A DNA stretch of 64,000 bases from Nocardia niigatensis NBRC 100131. Its GTDB lineage: Bacteria > Actinomycetota > Actinomycetes > Mycobacteriales > Mycobacteriaceae. The DNA is taken from contig NZ_BAGC01000071.1 in assembly GCF_000308655.1 (NCBI RefSeq), positions 291,692 to 355,691 of the forward strand, read 5' to 3'. Of this stretch, positions 49,229-59,277 are shown one piece after another (position 1 is the first letter of the stretch; the number at the start of each line of letters is the position of its first letter). Made by a program: the position numbers and the translations under genes. Below the pieces are notes generated by a model. It saw only the letters and a program-made list of their open reading frames with translations. It made no database searches and was not told the DNA's origin.

Positions 49229-51124
49229 TCACGGCGGGCCGAGCGAAAGCACGCCGGTCGTGATGTTCACGGTCTGGCTCTTACCGAGCGGCGAGCCCGC
49301 GCTCGGCTGCTGGGCCAGGATGCGCCCGACCTCACCCGCGTTCAGGGTGCTCATCGTGTTCTGGCTGACCTGCCCGTTCCAGCCCTTCTGCCGCAGCACA
49401 TCCACGGCCTGGGCCGGAGTCATACCGCGCAGGTCGGGCATGGTGAGCTGATCGCCGCTGGAGACCTGCACGGTGATGCTGGAACCCTTGTCGGCCTGGG
49501 TGCCCGCGGCCGGATTGGTGGCGATGACCGTGCCCTTGGGCTGGTTGTTCGGCACCTCCTGCACGGTCACCTTGAAACCGGCGGTGTCCGACAGCGTCGA
49601 CTGCGCCACGTCGATGGACTGACCGACCACGTCGGGCACCCGCACCTTGTCCGGGCCGGAACCCAGGGTGATGGTGACCTGTCCGTCGGAGTCGATCTTC
49701 TGCCCGCCGTCGGGGTTCTGCCCGACGACCTTGTCCTTGTCCTCGATGCTGGACGCTTCGCGCTTCACATCCGGGTTCAGTCGCAGCCCCTGGGAATTCA
49801 GGTTCTGCTCGGCCTGCTGCTGGGTGAGCCCGGCCAGTTTCGGCACCGGCACCTGCTGTGGGCCGGCCGACACCTGCAGGGTGACGGTGCTGCCCTTGGC
49901 GACCCGCGACCCGCCCAGCGGCTGGGTGGCGATCACATTGCCCTGGGCCACCTTGGGATCGTTCTTCTGCTGGATGGCGACCGTGAAGCCGGCCTTCTCC
50001 AGATCCCGTTGCGCCAGTTGGTAGTTCTGGTTGGCGACATCAGGCACCGCGACCTGATCCGGATGCGAGCCGCTGACCAGCATCCACACCAGTCCGGCCA
50101 CGGCCGCGATCGCGGCCACCGCCAGCACGGCGATGAGCGCGGTGCGCCGGCGCGGGCTCGCCTCGACGATCTCCTGCTCAGTGGTGTCGTCGCGGCGTTC
50201 GACGGTGCGGTAGCTGCGCGGCGGCGGCAGTTCGTCGTCGAAGCTGCGGTCCTCGTCGGTCAGGATCATGGGTGCGGTGGGCTTCTGCCCGCCCAGCACC
50301 CGGATCAGGTCGGCGCGCATCTCGGCGGCGGTCTGGTACCGGTTGGCCGGATTCTTGCTCATGGCCTTGAGCACGACCGAGTCGAGCTCGCGGGGGACGC
50401 CCGGATGCACCGTCGAGGGCAGCCGCGGGTCCTCGCGAACATGCTGATAGGCCACCGCGACCGGGGAGTCACCGGTGAAAGGCGGTTCGCCGGTGAGGAT
50501 CTCGTAGAGCACACAGCCCACCGAGTACACGTCGGACCGCGCGTCCACCTGCTCGCCGCGGGCCTGCTCGGGCGAGAGGTACTGGGCGGTGCCGATGACG
50601 GCGGCCGTCTGGGTCATGGGATTGGAGCTGTCGGCGAGGGCCCGGGCGATGCCGAAGTCCATCACCTTCACCGCGCCGGCGCGGTTGATCATGATGTTGG
50701 CGGGCTTCATGTCCCGGTGCACGATGCCGTTGCGGTGCGAGAAGTCCAGCGCCGCACACACATCCGCGATGACCTCCATGGCGCGCCGCGGCGGTAGCGG
50801 ACCCTTGCCGCGCACCAGGTCGCGCAGGGTGTCGCCGTCCACGTACTCCATGACGATGTAGGGCAGCGGGCCGCCGTCCACCTCTGCCTCGCCGGTGTCG
50901 TACACCGCCACGATGGCCGGATGGTTGAGAGCGGCCGCGTTCTGCGCCTCCCGCTTGAAGCGCAGATAGAACGTGGGGTCGCGGGCCAGGTCGGCGCGCA
51001 GCACCTTGATGGCGACGTCCCGGCCCAGCCGGAGATCCCGGGCCTTGTGGACCTCGGACATGCCACCGAACCCGATGATCTCGCCCAGCTCGTAGCGAGA
51101 GGAGAGGTTCTTCGGGGTCGTCAT
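49229..51124 (-). CDS. pknB: Serine/threonine protein kinase PknB
   Basis: This 631-residue kinase has VAIKVLRAD, HRDMKPANIMI, DFGIA and an activation loop with threonines in TQTAAVIGTAQYLSPEQ. One transmembrane helix follows near residue 340, then four extracellular PASTA domains that sense lipid II or muropeptides. It controls CwlM and the MurJ pseudokinase in mycobacteria. It overlaps pknA by 4 nt. Confidence 0.97.
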   Translation of the reverse strand: MTTPKNLSSRYELGEIIGFGGMSEVHKARDLRLGRDVAIKVLRADLARDPTFYLRFKREAQNAAALNHPAIVAVYDTGEAEVDGGPLPYIVMEYVDGDTLRDLVRGKGPLPPRRAMEVIADVCAALDFSHRNGIVHRDMKPANIMINRAGAVKVMDFGIARALADSSNPMTQTAAVIGTAQYLSPEQARGEQVDARSDVYSVGCVLYEILTGEPPFTGDSPVAVAYQHVREDPRLPSTVHPGVPRELDSVVLKAMSKNPANRYQTAAEMRADLIRVLGGQKPTAPMILTDEDRSFDDELPPPRSYRTVERRDDTTEQEIVEASPRRRTALIAVLAVAAIAAVAGLVWMLVSGSHPDQVAVPDVANQNYQLAQRDLEKAGFTVAIQQKNDPKVAQGNVIATQPLGGSRVAKGSTVTLQVSAGPQQVPVPKLAGLTQQQAEQNLNSQGLRLNPDVKREASSIEDKDKVVGQNPDGGQKIDSDGQVTITLGSGPDKVRVPDVVGQSIDVAQSTLSDTAGFKVTVQEVPNNQPKGTVIATNPAAGTQADKGSSITVQVSSGDQLTMPDLRGMTPAQAVDVLRQKGWNGQVSQNTMSTLNAGEVGRILAQQPSAGSPLGKSQTVNITTGVLSLGPP

Positions 51125-52713
51125 GGCAATCCTTGCTGCGGGACTGTGGATGAATAGGGGTCCTGCGGGTACACCCGGCTGCGGTCACTGCCCGGACTCA
51201 CCCCGCCGCCGGAGTTCCCTCCGCCGGGGTTCGCACCGGGAGTCACTGGCCATGATGGTATGTCGTTGTTCGGCCACGGCCAGCGACCGGTGGTGGTGGT
51301 CGGCTTCGCCGGCGTGGTGGTGGGCGCGGTCGTCGTGGGCTTGGGCGGAGTCGTGGTGGTCGGCGGCGGTGTCGTCGTGGGCTCGGGGGTGGTGGTCGGG
51401 GGCGGATCGTAGGTGGTCACCGCGGGCGGTGGCACCGGTCTCTCCCGGGTGGTGGTCGGCGGGGCCGTGGTGGTGCTCGGCGTGATCACCGGGGGCGCCA
51501 CCACCGCGCTGGTGCGGGCGGGCGGCGTGGAATCGTGCGATGAGCTGCTCATCAGCACGATCGCGGCGGCCGCGCCCAGGATGAGCGCGCCCACACCGAG
51601 TCCGGCGATGGCCTTCTGGCCGGCGGTGAATCGCCCGGTTCCGGGGTCCTCGACGCCGGTGATGGTCATCGGGCCGACCGGGGTGCGCGGTCCGGGCATC
51701 ACGGTGGTCGCGCCGACGGGCGGCTCGGCGACACCGCGCATGGGCTGCTGGGGCGGCGGCGCGTAGCGGGTGGTGGCCTGGTCGGCCCGGGCCCCCGGAA
51801 TCATCATGGTCGGTCCGGGCGGCGCCACCCGGGTGGCGCCGGTCATCGGCACGGCCGGCATGCCGCCGGGCGGGGTGGGCCGGCGGCCCGAGCGCACCGC
51901 GGCCACCGCGTCGGCGAACTCGCCGCCATTGGCGTACCGCTGGCCCGGTTCCTTGGCCATGGTGATCTCGATGAGTTCCCGCACATTCGGCGGCAGATCG
52001 GCGGGCAGCGGCGGCGGGGCCTCCCGCACGTGCTTCATGGCGACGGTCAGCGCGCCGTCGCCGGTGAACGGCCGCGCGCCCGAGAGCGCCTCGTAGCCGA
52101 CCACGCCCAGCGAGTACACGTCGGAGGCGGCGGTGGCGTCCTCGCCGGTGGCCTGCTCCGGGGCGATGTACTGGGCGGTGCCCATCACCATGCCGGTCTT
52201 GGTGACCGGGGACGCGTCCACCGCCTTGGCGATACCGAAGTCGGTGATCTTCACCTGACCGGTCGGGGTCACGAGGATATTGCCGGGCTTCACGTCCCGG
52301 TGCACCACGCCCGCCAGGTGCGCGACCTGGAGCGCCCGGCCGGTCTGCTCGAGCATGTCCAGGCCCTGCGCCACCGACAGCCGGTTCAGCCGCGACAGCA
52401 CCGCGTTGAGCGGTTCACCCTGCACGTATTCCATGACCAGGTAGGCGATCTCGCCACCGGACCCGTCCTGGGTCTCGCCGTAGTCGTAGATGCTCGCGAT
52501 GCCCGGGTGGTTCAGCTGCGCGGTGGTCCGCGCCTCGGTACGGAAGCGCTGCCGGAAGGTCGGATCGGCGGAGAATTCCGCCTTCAGCACCTTCACGGCG
52601 ACCCGGCGATCCAGCCGGGTGTCCAGCGCTTCCCAGACCTGCCCCATTCCGCCGGTCGCGATCAGCCGCTGCAGCCGGTACCGGTCCGCGATCATCGCAC
52701 CGTTGTTCAGCAT
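51121..52713 (-). CDS. pknA: Serine/threonine protein kinase PknA
   Basis: This 530-residue kinase has VAVKVLKAEFS, HRDVKPGNILV, DFGIAKAVDAS and TKTGMVMGTAQYIAPEQ. A transmembrane helix near residue 375 is followed by a Pro/Thr-rich extracellular tail without PASTA domains. It governs cell shape and division with PknB. Confidence 0.97.
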   Translation of the reverse strand: MLNNGAMIADRYRLQRLIATGGMGQVWEALDTRLDRRVAVKVLKAEFSADPTFRQRFRTEARTTAQLNHPGIASIYDYGETQDGSGGEIAYLVMEYVQGEPLNAVLSRLNRLSVAQGLDMLEQTGRALQVAHLAGVVHRDVKPGNILVTPTGQVKITDFGIAKAVDASPVTKTGMVMGTAQYIAPEQATGEDATAASDVYSLGVVGYEALSGARPFTGDGALTVAMKHVREAPPPLPADLPPNVRELIEITMAKEPGQRYANGGEFADAVAAVRSGRRPTPPGGMPAVPMTGATRVAPPGPTMMIPGARADQATTRYAPPPQQPMRGVAEPPVGATTVMPGPRTPVGPMTITGVEDPGTGRFTAGQKAIAGLGVGALILGAAAAIVLMSSSSHDSTPPARTSAVVAPPVITPSTTTAPPTTTRERPVPPPAVTTYDPPPTTTPEPTTTPPPTTTTPPKPTTTAPTTTPAKPTTTTGRWPWPNNDIPSWPVTPGANPGGGNSGGGVSPGSDRSRVYPQDPYSSTVPQQGLP

Positions 52714-52747
52714 TCGAGACCCTGTCTACCTTGCACTTTCATGTCGT

Positions 52748-54223
52748 TCAGCCCCCCAGCCCGGCATCCAGCACCGCGCGCGCGATCGGGGCGGCCACGG
52801 AGCCGCCGGTCGCTGCCAGCGCCCGGTCGCCGCCGTTCTCGACGATCACCGCGATCGCGATCTTCGGGTTCTGCGCCGGCGCGAAGGCGATGTACCAGGC
52901 GTGCGGCGGAGTATTGCGCGGATCGTTGCCGTGCTCGGCCGTTCCGGTCTTCGACGCGATCTGATACGAGCGCGGCTGCGTCCCTCCCTGCGTGTTCTTC
53001 TCCGACTCCAGCATTAGATTGGTGACCTGGGTGGCCACCTGCGGTGTCACCGCCTGACCGACCGAGGTCGGCTTGGTGGTCTCCAGCGTGCTCAGGTCGG
53101 GCGCCTGCAGCTGGTCCACCAGGTACGGCTTCATCCGCACGCCGCCATTGGCGATGGTGGCCGCGATGACCGCGTTGTCCAGCGGGGTGAGCGCGACATC
53201 GCGCTGGCCGATGCTGGACTGGGCCATGGCCGCATTGTCGGGAATCGTGCCGACGGTGCTGTCCGCCCACGGGATCGGAATATTGGGATGCTGGCTTCCG
53301 ATCCCGAATGCGCTGGCCTCGTCTTTGAGTTTCGCGGCTCCGACCTTCATACCGAGCTCGGCGAAGGCGGTGTTACACGAGTACTTGAAAGCTTCGGTGA
53401 GAGAAGCGGTTTGGGCGTCGCCGGGACCGCAGTGGCTGCCGTTGTAGTTCTCCAGCGTGGTGGAGGTGTCGGGCAGTGTGATGCGCGGCGCCGCGGTGAA
53501 CTGATCCTCGGGCTTGGCGATGCCGTTGGACAGCGCGGCCGCGGTGACGATCACCTTGAAGGTGGAGCCCGGCGGATAGGTCTGCGAGACAGCGCGATTC
53601 AGCATCGGCTGGCGCGGATCCTGCTGCAGCTGCTCCCAGGTCTTCTGGGTGGCGGCGCCGTCGTGCCCGGCCAGCAGGTTCGGGTCGTAGGACGGCGTGG
53701 ACACCATGGTCAGGATGCGGCCGGTGCTGGGCTCGATGGCCACCACCGAGCCGGTCAGGTTCTTGGCGGTGAGCTGGTCGTAGGCCACCTTCTGCATGGC
53801 CGGGTTGAGCGTGGTCACCACATTGCCGCCACGCGGATCCCGGCCCGAGATCATGTCGATGAGCCGGCGCCCGAACAGGGCGTTGTCCGAGCCGTTGAGC
53901 ACCGAGTCCTCGGCGTGCTCGAGCCCGTTGCTGCCGTACTGCATCGAGTAGTAGCCGGTGGCGGGCGCGTAGGCCAGCGGATCGGTCGGGTAGGTGCGCA
54001 GGTACTTGTAGCGGTCGTCGGTGGCGACCGAGGAGGCGAGCACCGTGCCCGCCGCGGAGATCTGGCCGCGCTGTCGCGCGTACTCGTCCAGCAGGACGCG
54101 CACATTGCGCGGATCGTTGCGCAGGCTGTCGGCCTTGAACACCTGCACGTAGGTGGCATTGGCCAGCAGCGCCACGATCATCACCATGACCGCCAGCGCC
54201 ACCCGGCGCAGAGGCGTGTTCAC
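52748..54223 (-). CDS. pbpA: Penicillin-binding protein PbpA
   Basis: This 491-residue class B transpeptidase has an N-terminal membrane anchor, the active-site STFK (YPPGSTFK), SCN and KTGTAEH. It cross-links peptidoglycan with RodA. It overlaps rodA by 4 nt. Confidence 0.96.
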   Translation of the reverse strand: MNTPLRRVALAVMVMIVALLANATYVQVFKADSLRNDPRNVRVLLDEYARQRGQISAAGTVLASSVATDDRYKYLRTYPTDPLAYAPATGYYSMQYGSNGLEHAEDSVLNGSDNALFGRRLIDMISGRDPRGGNVVTTLNPAMQKVAYDQLTAKNLTGSVVAIEPSTGRILTMVSTPSYDPNLLAGHDGAATQKTWEQLQQDPRQPMLNRAVSQTYPPGSTFKVIVTAAALSNGIAKPEDQFTAAPRITLPDTSTTLENYNGSHCGPGDAQTASLTEAFKYSCNTAFAELGMKVGAAKLKDEASAFGIGSQHPNIPIPWADSTVGTIPDNAAMAQSSIGQRDVALTPLDNAVIAATIANGGVRMKPYLVDQLQAPDLSTLETTKPTSVGQAVTPQVATQVTNLMLESEKNTQGGTQPRSYQIASKTGTAEHGNDPRNTPPHAWYIAFAPAQNPKIAIAVIVENGGDRALAATGGSVAAPIARAVLDAGLGG

Positions 54224-55686
54224 GCGGCACCCCCCTCGACCTTGCGCACCATTTGAGTCGACGCGTCGGCGATCGGCTCCGCCCGCTTGCGGGCGGGGGC
54301 CGGCCGGCGGGCGGCGTCGGACACCTTGATCAGCAGGCCCAGCAGCACATAGTTGGCCAGCAGGGACGAACCGCCGTAGGACATGTACGGCGTGGTGAGA
54401 CCGGTCAGCGGAATCAGCTTGGTGACACCGCCGACCACCACGAACACCTGGATCGCGATCGTGAAGGACAGGCCCGCGGCCAGCAGCTTGCCGAAGCTGT
54501 CGCGAATGGCCAGCGCGGTGCGGATCCCGCGAATGGTGAACACGCAGAACAGCATCAGGATGGCGGCCAGCCCGATCAGGCCGAGCTCCTCCCCGATGGC
54601 GGAGATGATGAAGTCGGTCTTGGCGAACGGCACCTGCGAGGGCCGCCCGCTACCCAGCCCGGTGCCGGCCAGGCCGCCGGTGGCGAGGCCGAACAGCGAC
54701 TGTGAGATCTGGTAGCCGGTGTTGGAGTAGTCGGCGAAGGGATGCAGCCAGGTCGCGAACCGCACCCGCACGTGCCCGAAGGCGTTGTAGGCGAACAGGA
54801 CTCCGATGGCGAGCAGCGCCACGCCGACCGCTACCCAGCCCACCCGCTCGGTCGCGATGTAGAGCATGCACAGCACGGTGGCGAAGATGAGCAGCGAGGT
54901 GCCCAGGTCCTTCTCCACCACGAGCACGCCCACCGACAGCACCCACACCAGCAGGATCGGGCCCATGTCACGCATGCGCGGCAACTCCATGCCGAACAGG
55001 TGCTTGCCCGCGCCGGTGAACAGGTCGCGCTTGGACACCAGCACGCCGGCGAAGAACGCGATCAGCGCGATCTTGGCGAACTCACCGGGCTGAACACTGA
55101 AGCCGGGCAGGCGGATCCAGATCTTCGCGCCGTTCACCTGCGAGTACCGGTCCGGCAGCACCGCGGGCAGCGCGAGCGCGATGACCCCGATCAGGCCGAG
55201 GGTGTAGGCATAGCGGGCCAGGCTGCGGTAGTCGCGCAGCGCGATCAACAACCCCATGAAAACCACCATCCCCAGCCCCGTCCACAGCACCTGCTGGTTG
55301 GCGTCGGGGGAGGGGATGGGCAGGGAGGCGAACGCGGCGTCCTGCGCCTGTGCCAGGTCGATGCGGTGGATCACCACCAGGCCCAACCCGTTCAGTAGCG
55401 CCGCGATCGGTAGTAGCAGCGGATCCGCGAAGGCCGCGAACCGCCGCACCGCCAGATGCGCGACACCGAACAGCGCCATGTACGCGGCACCGAGTTTGGC
55501 GATCTCCCAGGTGATCGCCTGCTCCTGACTCGCCTCCACCAGCACCAGCGACACCGTCGTGATCACGGCCGCCAGTCCCAGGAGCAGCAACTCGACATTG
55601 CGCCGGGTAGCGGGCGGCGGCGCAGGAGCGAATCCGCCCGGTGGACTGGGAAAGGCCCCAGTGGACGGCGGTGCCGGTGCGGACAT
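54220..55686 (-). CDS. rodA: RodA/FtsW-family SEDS glycosyltransferase
   Basis: This 488-residue SEDS protein has about ten to twelve transmembrane segments, with LGSGRPSQVPFAKTDFIIS and GLTTPYMSYGGSSLLANY. It polymerises glycan strands from lipid II during elongation. It overlaps pstP by one base. Confidence 0.96.
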   Translation of the reverse strand: MSAPAPPSTGAFPSPPGGFAPAPPPATRRNVELLLLGLAAVITTVSLVLVEASQEQAITWEIAKLGAAYMALFGVAHLAVRRFAAFADPLLLPIAALLNGLGLVVIHRIDLAQAQDAAFASLPIPSPDANQQVLWTGLGMVVFMGLLIALRDYRSLARYAYTLGLIGVIALALPAVLPDRYSQVNGAKIWIRLPGFSVQPGEFAKIALIAFFAGVLVSKRDLFTGAGKHLFGMELPRMRDMGPILLVWVLSVGVLVVEKDLGTSLLIFATVLCMLYIATERVGWVAVGVALLAIGVLFAYNAFGHVRVRFATWLHPFADYSNTGYQISQSLFGLATGGLAGTGLGSGRPSQVPFAKTDFIISAIGEELGLIGLAAILMLFCVFTIRGIRTALAIRDSFGKLLAAGLSFTIAIQVFVVVGGVTKLIPLTGLTTPYMSYGGSSLLANYVLLGLLIKVSDAARRPAPARKRAEPIADASTQMVRKVEGGAA

Positions 55687-57197
55687 CAGTCCGCCGTCCT
55701 GCAGTTCTGCCCCGGTGTCTGCGGTGCCGTGGTGGTGGTGACAGGAGCGGTCGGCTGGTCCGTCTTGCGGGGTTCCAGCGGGTGGTTCTCGCCGGTGCGC
55801 TCACCGCCGGTGAGGCTGCCGGGCGCGGCCGGAGCGGCCGGGGTGGTGGTGACGGGGGCGCCCGGCTGGTTGGGGTCGGCCGGCGGCGTGGGCGCGGGGG
55901 TCGTCGCCGGGGTGGCCGGCGCCGGCTGCTGCTTCTCGCACGGGGGCAGCAACTCGCCCTGCACCAGATTCCGGATCTGCTTGACGGCGTCGTCGCGGGA
56001 ACCGGGCGGCAGGCCCTTGTCGACCGAATCACGGCCGCTGGGCCGCAGATCGTTGCGGGTCAGCTGGGCGCAGCCGGTGGGGAACTTGTCGCCGGGCGCG
56101 GCCAGTGTCAGTTCTCCGGTGCGGGTGACGCATCCGACCTGATCCACATCGCGGATGGAGTAGCCCAGCACCGAACCGGGCAGGCCGCGCAGCACGACCA
56201 CCTTCTCGCCGTCCACGCCGACGTAGTAGTTGCTGCGAATCATGTTGTAGCCCACGGTGAGTCCCGCGCCCACCGCCACCAGCAGGGCCAGCGACAGCGC
56301 CAGCCAGCGCAGCTTGTGGCTCTTCTTGGGCGGTTCGGGTTCGGGCTGCGCCACCGCGCGGCGCGGCGTGGCGCGCGGCGGGCGCATGGCGGCGGCCCGG
56401 CCGGCGGCGGTGTTCGGCGGGGGAGTGTCCTCGTCCTCGCCGGAGGCCGCGCCCGCCACGATGGGGTGCGACTGGCCGTAGTCGAGATCGATGACGTCGG
56501 CGACCACCACGGTCACGTTGTCGGGACCGCCACTGCGCAGCGCCAATTCGATGAGCCGGTCCGCCGCCTCGTCGGTGGTGCCCTCGCGCAGGGTGTTGGC
56601 GATGGTCTCGTCGCTCACCACGTCCGACAGGCCGTCGGAGCAGAGCAGGTAGCGGTCCCCGGCACGCGCCTCCCGCACCACCAGGGTGGGGTCGATCTCG
56701 TTGCCGGTGAGCGCCCGCATGATGAGCGAGCGCTGCGGATGTGTGTGGGCCTGCTCCGGCGTGATCCGCCCCTCGTCCACCAGCGACTGCACGAAGGTGT
56801 CGTCACGGGTGATCTGGGCCAGCTCACCGCCTCGGAGCATGTAGGCGCGGGAGTCGCCGATGTGCGCGAGGCCGAGTTTGCGGCCGGCGAACAGGATGGC
56901 GGTGAGCGTGGTGCCCATGCCGTCGAGTTCCGGCTCCTCCTCGACCTGGTCGGCGATGGCCGCATTGCCTTCGTGCACAGCACGATTCAGCTTGCCGAGC
57001 AGATCGTCGCCGGGCTCGTCGTCGTCCAGATGCGCCAGGGCGGCGATCATGAGCTGTGAGGCGACCTCACCGGCGGCGTGGCCGCCCATGCCGTCCGCGA
57101 GCGCGAGCAGTCGCGCACCTGCGTAGACGGAATCCTCGTTGTTGGCTCGGACGAGACCACGGTCGCTACGCGCTGCGTAGCGGAGAACAAGTGTCAC
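55686..57197 (-). CDS. pstP: Ser/Thr protein phosphatase PstP
   Basis: This 503-residue PP2C phosphatase has SDRGLVRANNEDSVYAG, LADGMGGHAAGEVAS and LLCSDGLSDVVSDE. A transmembrane helix near residue 300 leads to an extracellular Pro/Thr-rich tail. It reverses PknA and PknB phosphorylation. It overlaps fhaB by 4 nt. Confidence 0.97.
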   Translation of the reverse strand: MTLVLRYAARSDRGLVRANNEDSVYAGARLLALADGMGGHAAGEVASQLMIAALAHLDDDEPGDDLLGKLNRAVHEGNAAIADQVEEEPELDGMGTTLTAILFAGRKLGLAHIGDSRAYMLRGGELAQITRDDTFVQSLVDEGRITPEQAHTHPQRSLIMRALTGNEIDPTLVVREARAGDRYLLCSDGLSDVVSDETIANTLREGTTDEAADRLIELALRSGGPDNVTVVVADVIDLDYGQSHPIVAGAASGEDEDTPPPNTAAGRAAAMRPPRATPRRAVAQPEPEPPKKSHKLRWLALSLALLVAVGAGLTVGYNMIRSNYYVGVDGEKVVVLRGLPGSVLGYSIRDVDQVGCVTRTGELTLAAPGDKFPTGCAQLTRNDLRPSGRDSVDKGLPPGSRDDAVKQIRNLVQGELLPPCEKQQPAPATPATTPAPTPPADPNQPGAPVTTTPAAPAAPGSLTGGERTGENHPLEPRKTDQPTAPVTTTTAPQTPGQNCRTAD

Positions 57198-57661
57198 GAT
57201 CGCAGCTCGATCACTGTCTTACCGACACGGACAGGGGTGCCGAGCGGAACTCGGACCGGAGTGGTGACCTTCGACCGGTCGAGGTAGGTCCCATTGGTGG
57301 AACCGAGATCCTCGACGTACCAGTCCTCGCCGCGCGGAGACAGTCGCGCGTGGCGGGTGGAGGCGTAGTCGTCGGTGAGAACCAGTGTGGAGTCGTCGGC
57401 CCGCCCGATCAGCACCGGCTGTGTGCCGAGCGAGATTCGAGTGCCGGCGAGAGAACCCTGAGTCACCACGAGATATTTGGCGCCCTTCTGGCCCCGGCGG
57501 AAAGATGGGAGCACCGCGGAACCGCCTGCGGCCCGAGGCGCGACCCGAAGGCCGGAAGCCGCGTAGATATCGCTGCGCAGGGTCCGGAGCACCGCCCACA
57601 CGAACAGCCACAACAGCAGCAGGAACCCCGCACGGGTCAATTGCAGGATCAATCCCTGCAC
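57194..57661 (-). CDS. fhaB: FHA-domain protein FhaB
   Basis: This 155-residue protein has an N-terminal transmembrane helix and a C-terminal FHA domain (PVLIGRADDSTLVLTDDYAS, then TRHARLS and LGSTNGTYLD). FHA domains bind phosphothreonine. The GTG at 57661 has AGGAGG 9 nt upstream and gives the size of mycobacterial FhaB. A longer ORF to 57790 is leader. Confidence 0.95.
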   Translation of the reverse strand: MQGLILQLTRAGFLLLLWLFVWAVLRTLRSDIYAASGLRVAPRAAGGSAVLPSFRRGQKGAKYLVVTQGSLAGTRISLGTQPVLIGRADDSTLVLTDDYASTRHARLSPRGEDWYVEDLGSTNGTYLDRSKVTTPVRVPLGTPVRVGKTVIELRS

Positions 57662-57870
57662 GGTGCTCCACCTCCTGTTCGACCGTGTCGTAGGTACGGG
57701 GCAGTTACGGAGGGAATGGCTCCGTGACCCCCAACCGGTGTGTTGCTGGTCAGCGCGGCCAGAGTCCGCCGCGAGCATTGGCAGCATCATAGGGCCGTCG
57801 ACCGGTTGCGATCACGATACGACCGAGGAATTCCGCGCCATATCGTGACCTGCACCGCGAGCTTACGGGA
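57662..57870 (-). promoter_or_regulatory. fhaB upstream region with possible promoter
   Basis: These 209 bp hold no gene. A minus-strand -10 TATGAT (57786-57791) lies 124 nt before the fhaB start; the -35 is weak. Confidence 0.4.
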
Positions 57871-59277
57871 TCAGACGATCCGGATGAGGATCTCGGAATG
57901 TCCGGCGCGGATGACATCCCCGTCGGCGAGCTGCCAATCCTGCACGGGTGACCCGTTGACCAGCGTGCCATTGGTCGAACCGAGGTCGGAGAGCATCGCG
58001 GTCTGGCCGTCCCAGCGAACCTCGATGTGCCGCCGGGAAACTCCCGTATCCGGCAACCGGAAGTGCGCGTCCTGCCCGCGGCCGATGATGTTGCTGCCCT
58101 CGCGCAACTGGTACGTGCGGCCGGAGCCGTCGTCCAGCTGCAGCGTGGCCGAGTAGCCCGAGCCGCTGCGCGCCGGCGCGGCGCCGTAGCCCTGCTGCTG
58201 CTGGGCGTAGCCCTGCTGCTGCCCGTAGCCCTGATCGTCGCCGTAGCCGCCCTGCTCCGAGTACTGGTCGTAGCCCTGCTGGCCATAGCCCTGCTGCTGG
58301 CCGTAACCCTGCTCCGCATAGCCCTGCTGGCCATAGCCGCCCTGGTCGTAGCCCTGCTGGCCGTAGCCCTGCTGCTGCTGGCCGTAACCCTGGTCGGCGT
58401 AGCTCTGCTGGCCGTACGCCTGCTCGGACTGGCCGTAGCCCTGCTCGTAGCCGTGCTGCTGCTGGCCGTAACCCTGGTCGGCGTAGCTCTGCTGGCCGTA
58501 CGCCTGCTCGGACTGGCCGTAGCCCTGCTGGCCGTAGCTCTGGTCGGCGTAGCCCTGCTGCTGGCCGTAGCCGCCGCCCTGCTGCTGGTTGTAGTCGTAG
58601 CCGTTCTGGTAGTCGCCGTAGGCCTGCTCGGACTGGCCGTAGCCGCCCTGCTCATAGCCCTGCTGACCACCGCGGCCGTACTCGCCGTAACCCTGCTGAC
58701 CTTGACGGCCCGCAGGCGGGGGCGCGTACCCGCGGTTCCGCGGATCGGACTCCGCGGGCTCACGGCTTGGGTCGTAGCCTGAGTTCTGCGTCATGGGGCC
58801 AGCTCCTGGTTGCGGGTTGGGTCGTTGTGGGCGTTCAGGTCCCGGTGACGGGCCTGCCCGCCCACCCGCGTCCGGATCGACCCGGCCGCGTGTCCTGAAC
58901 TGTCCGGTGTGCAGCGTAGGGGATGCCTCGAACTCCACGTGCACTTCACCGTAGGTCTGCCACCCTTGCTCGCGGATGTAGTCCTGCAGATGTTTGGCGA
59001 ACGCGCGCTTCGTGAGCTCGTAATCCTGCTGTGCGAGATCGCGATCTGGCTGTCCCTCGCCCTGGACGAGCTGCCGGAGATCCGACTCGTTGATGGAGAT
59101 GACATAGCTGTTCGGAGCCAGCAGATGCCCGCCACCGAGATCCTGGATGTGATCGGCGGCCTCGCGCTGCAGGGCGGCCTCGACCTCCTGGGGCACGACA
59201 CTGCCGCCGAAGGCGCGGGCGAAGACATCGCCGACAGCCCCCTGGAGACGGCGTTCGAACCGGGAAACAATTCCCAT
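57871..59277 (-). CDS. fhaA: FHA-domain protein FhaA
   Basis: This 468-residue protein has an N-terminal DUF3662 domain (MGIVSRFERRLQGAVGDVFA), a central Gly/Gln/Tyr-rich repeat region (about residues 170-360) and a C-terminal FHA domain (NIIGRGQDAHFRLPDTGVS, then LGSTNGTLVNG). The ATG at 59277 has AAGGAGGGG upstream. FhaA binds the phosphorylated MurJ pseudokinase in mycobacteria. The repeats include GYGQSEQAYGQQ and SYADQGYGQQ. Confidence 0.94.
   Translation of the reverse strand: MGIVSRFERRLQGAVGDVFARAFGGSVVPQEVEAALQREAADHIQDLGGGHLLAPNSYVISINESDLRQLVQGEGQPDRDLAQQDYELTKRAFAKHLQDYIREQGWQTYGEVHVEFEASPTLHTGQFRTRGRVDPDAGGRAGPSPGPERPQRPNPQPGAGPMTQNSGYDPSREPAESDPRNRGYAPPPAGRQGQQGYGEYGRGGQQGYEQGGYGQSEQAYGDYQNGYDYNQQQGGGYGQQQGYADQSYGQQGYGQSEQAYGQQSYADQGYGQQQHGYEQGYGQSEQAYGQQSYADQGYGQQQQGYGQQGYDQGGYGQQGYAEQGYGQQQGYGQQGYDQYSEQGGYGDDQGYGQQQGYAQQQQGYGAAPARSGSGYSATLQLDDGSGRTYQLREGSNIIGRGQDAHFRLPDTGVSRRHIEVRWDGQTAMLSDLGSTNGTLVNGSPVQDWQLADGDVIRAGHSEILIRIV
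58200..58720 (-). repeat. Tandem coding repeats in fhaA
   Basis: The Gly/Gln/Tyr region is encoded by near-identical units, for example a run near 58390-58445 recurring at 58471-58525. The repeats should make its length variable between strains. Confidence 0.85.

Noticed and set aside
58200..58720. CRISPR-like array
   Set aside because: The repeats are in frame in fhaA and encode Gly/Gln/Tyr units; there are no unique spacers.
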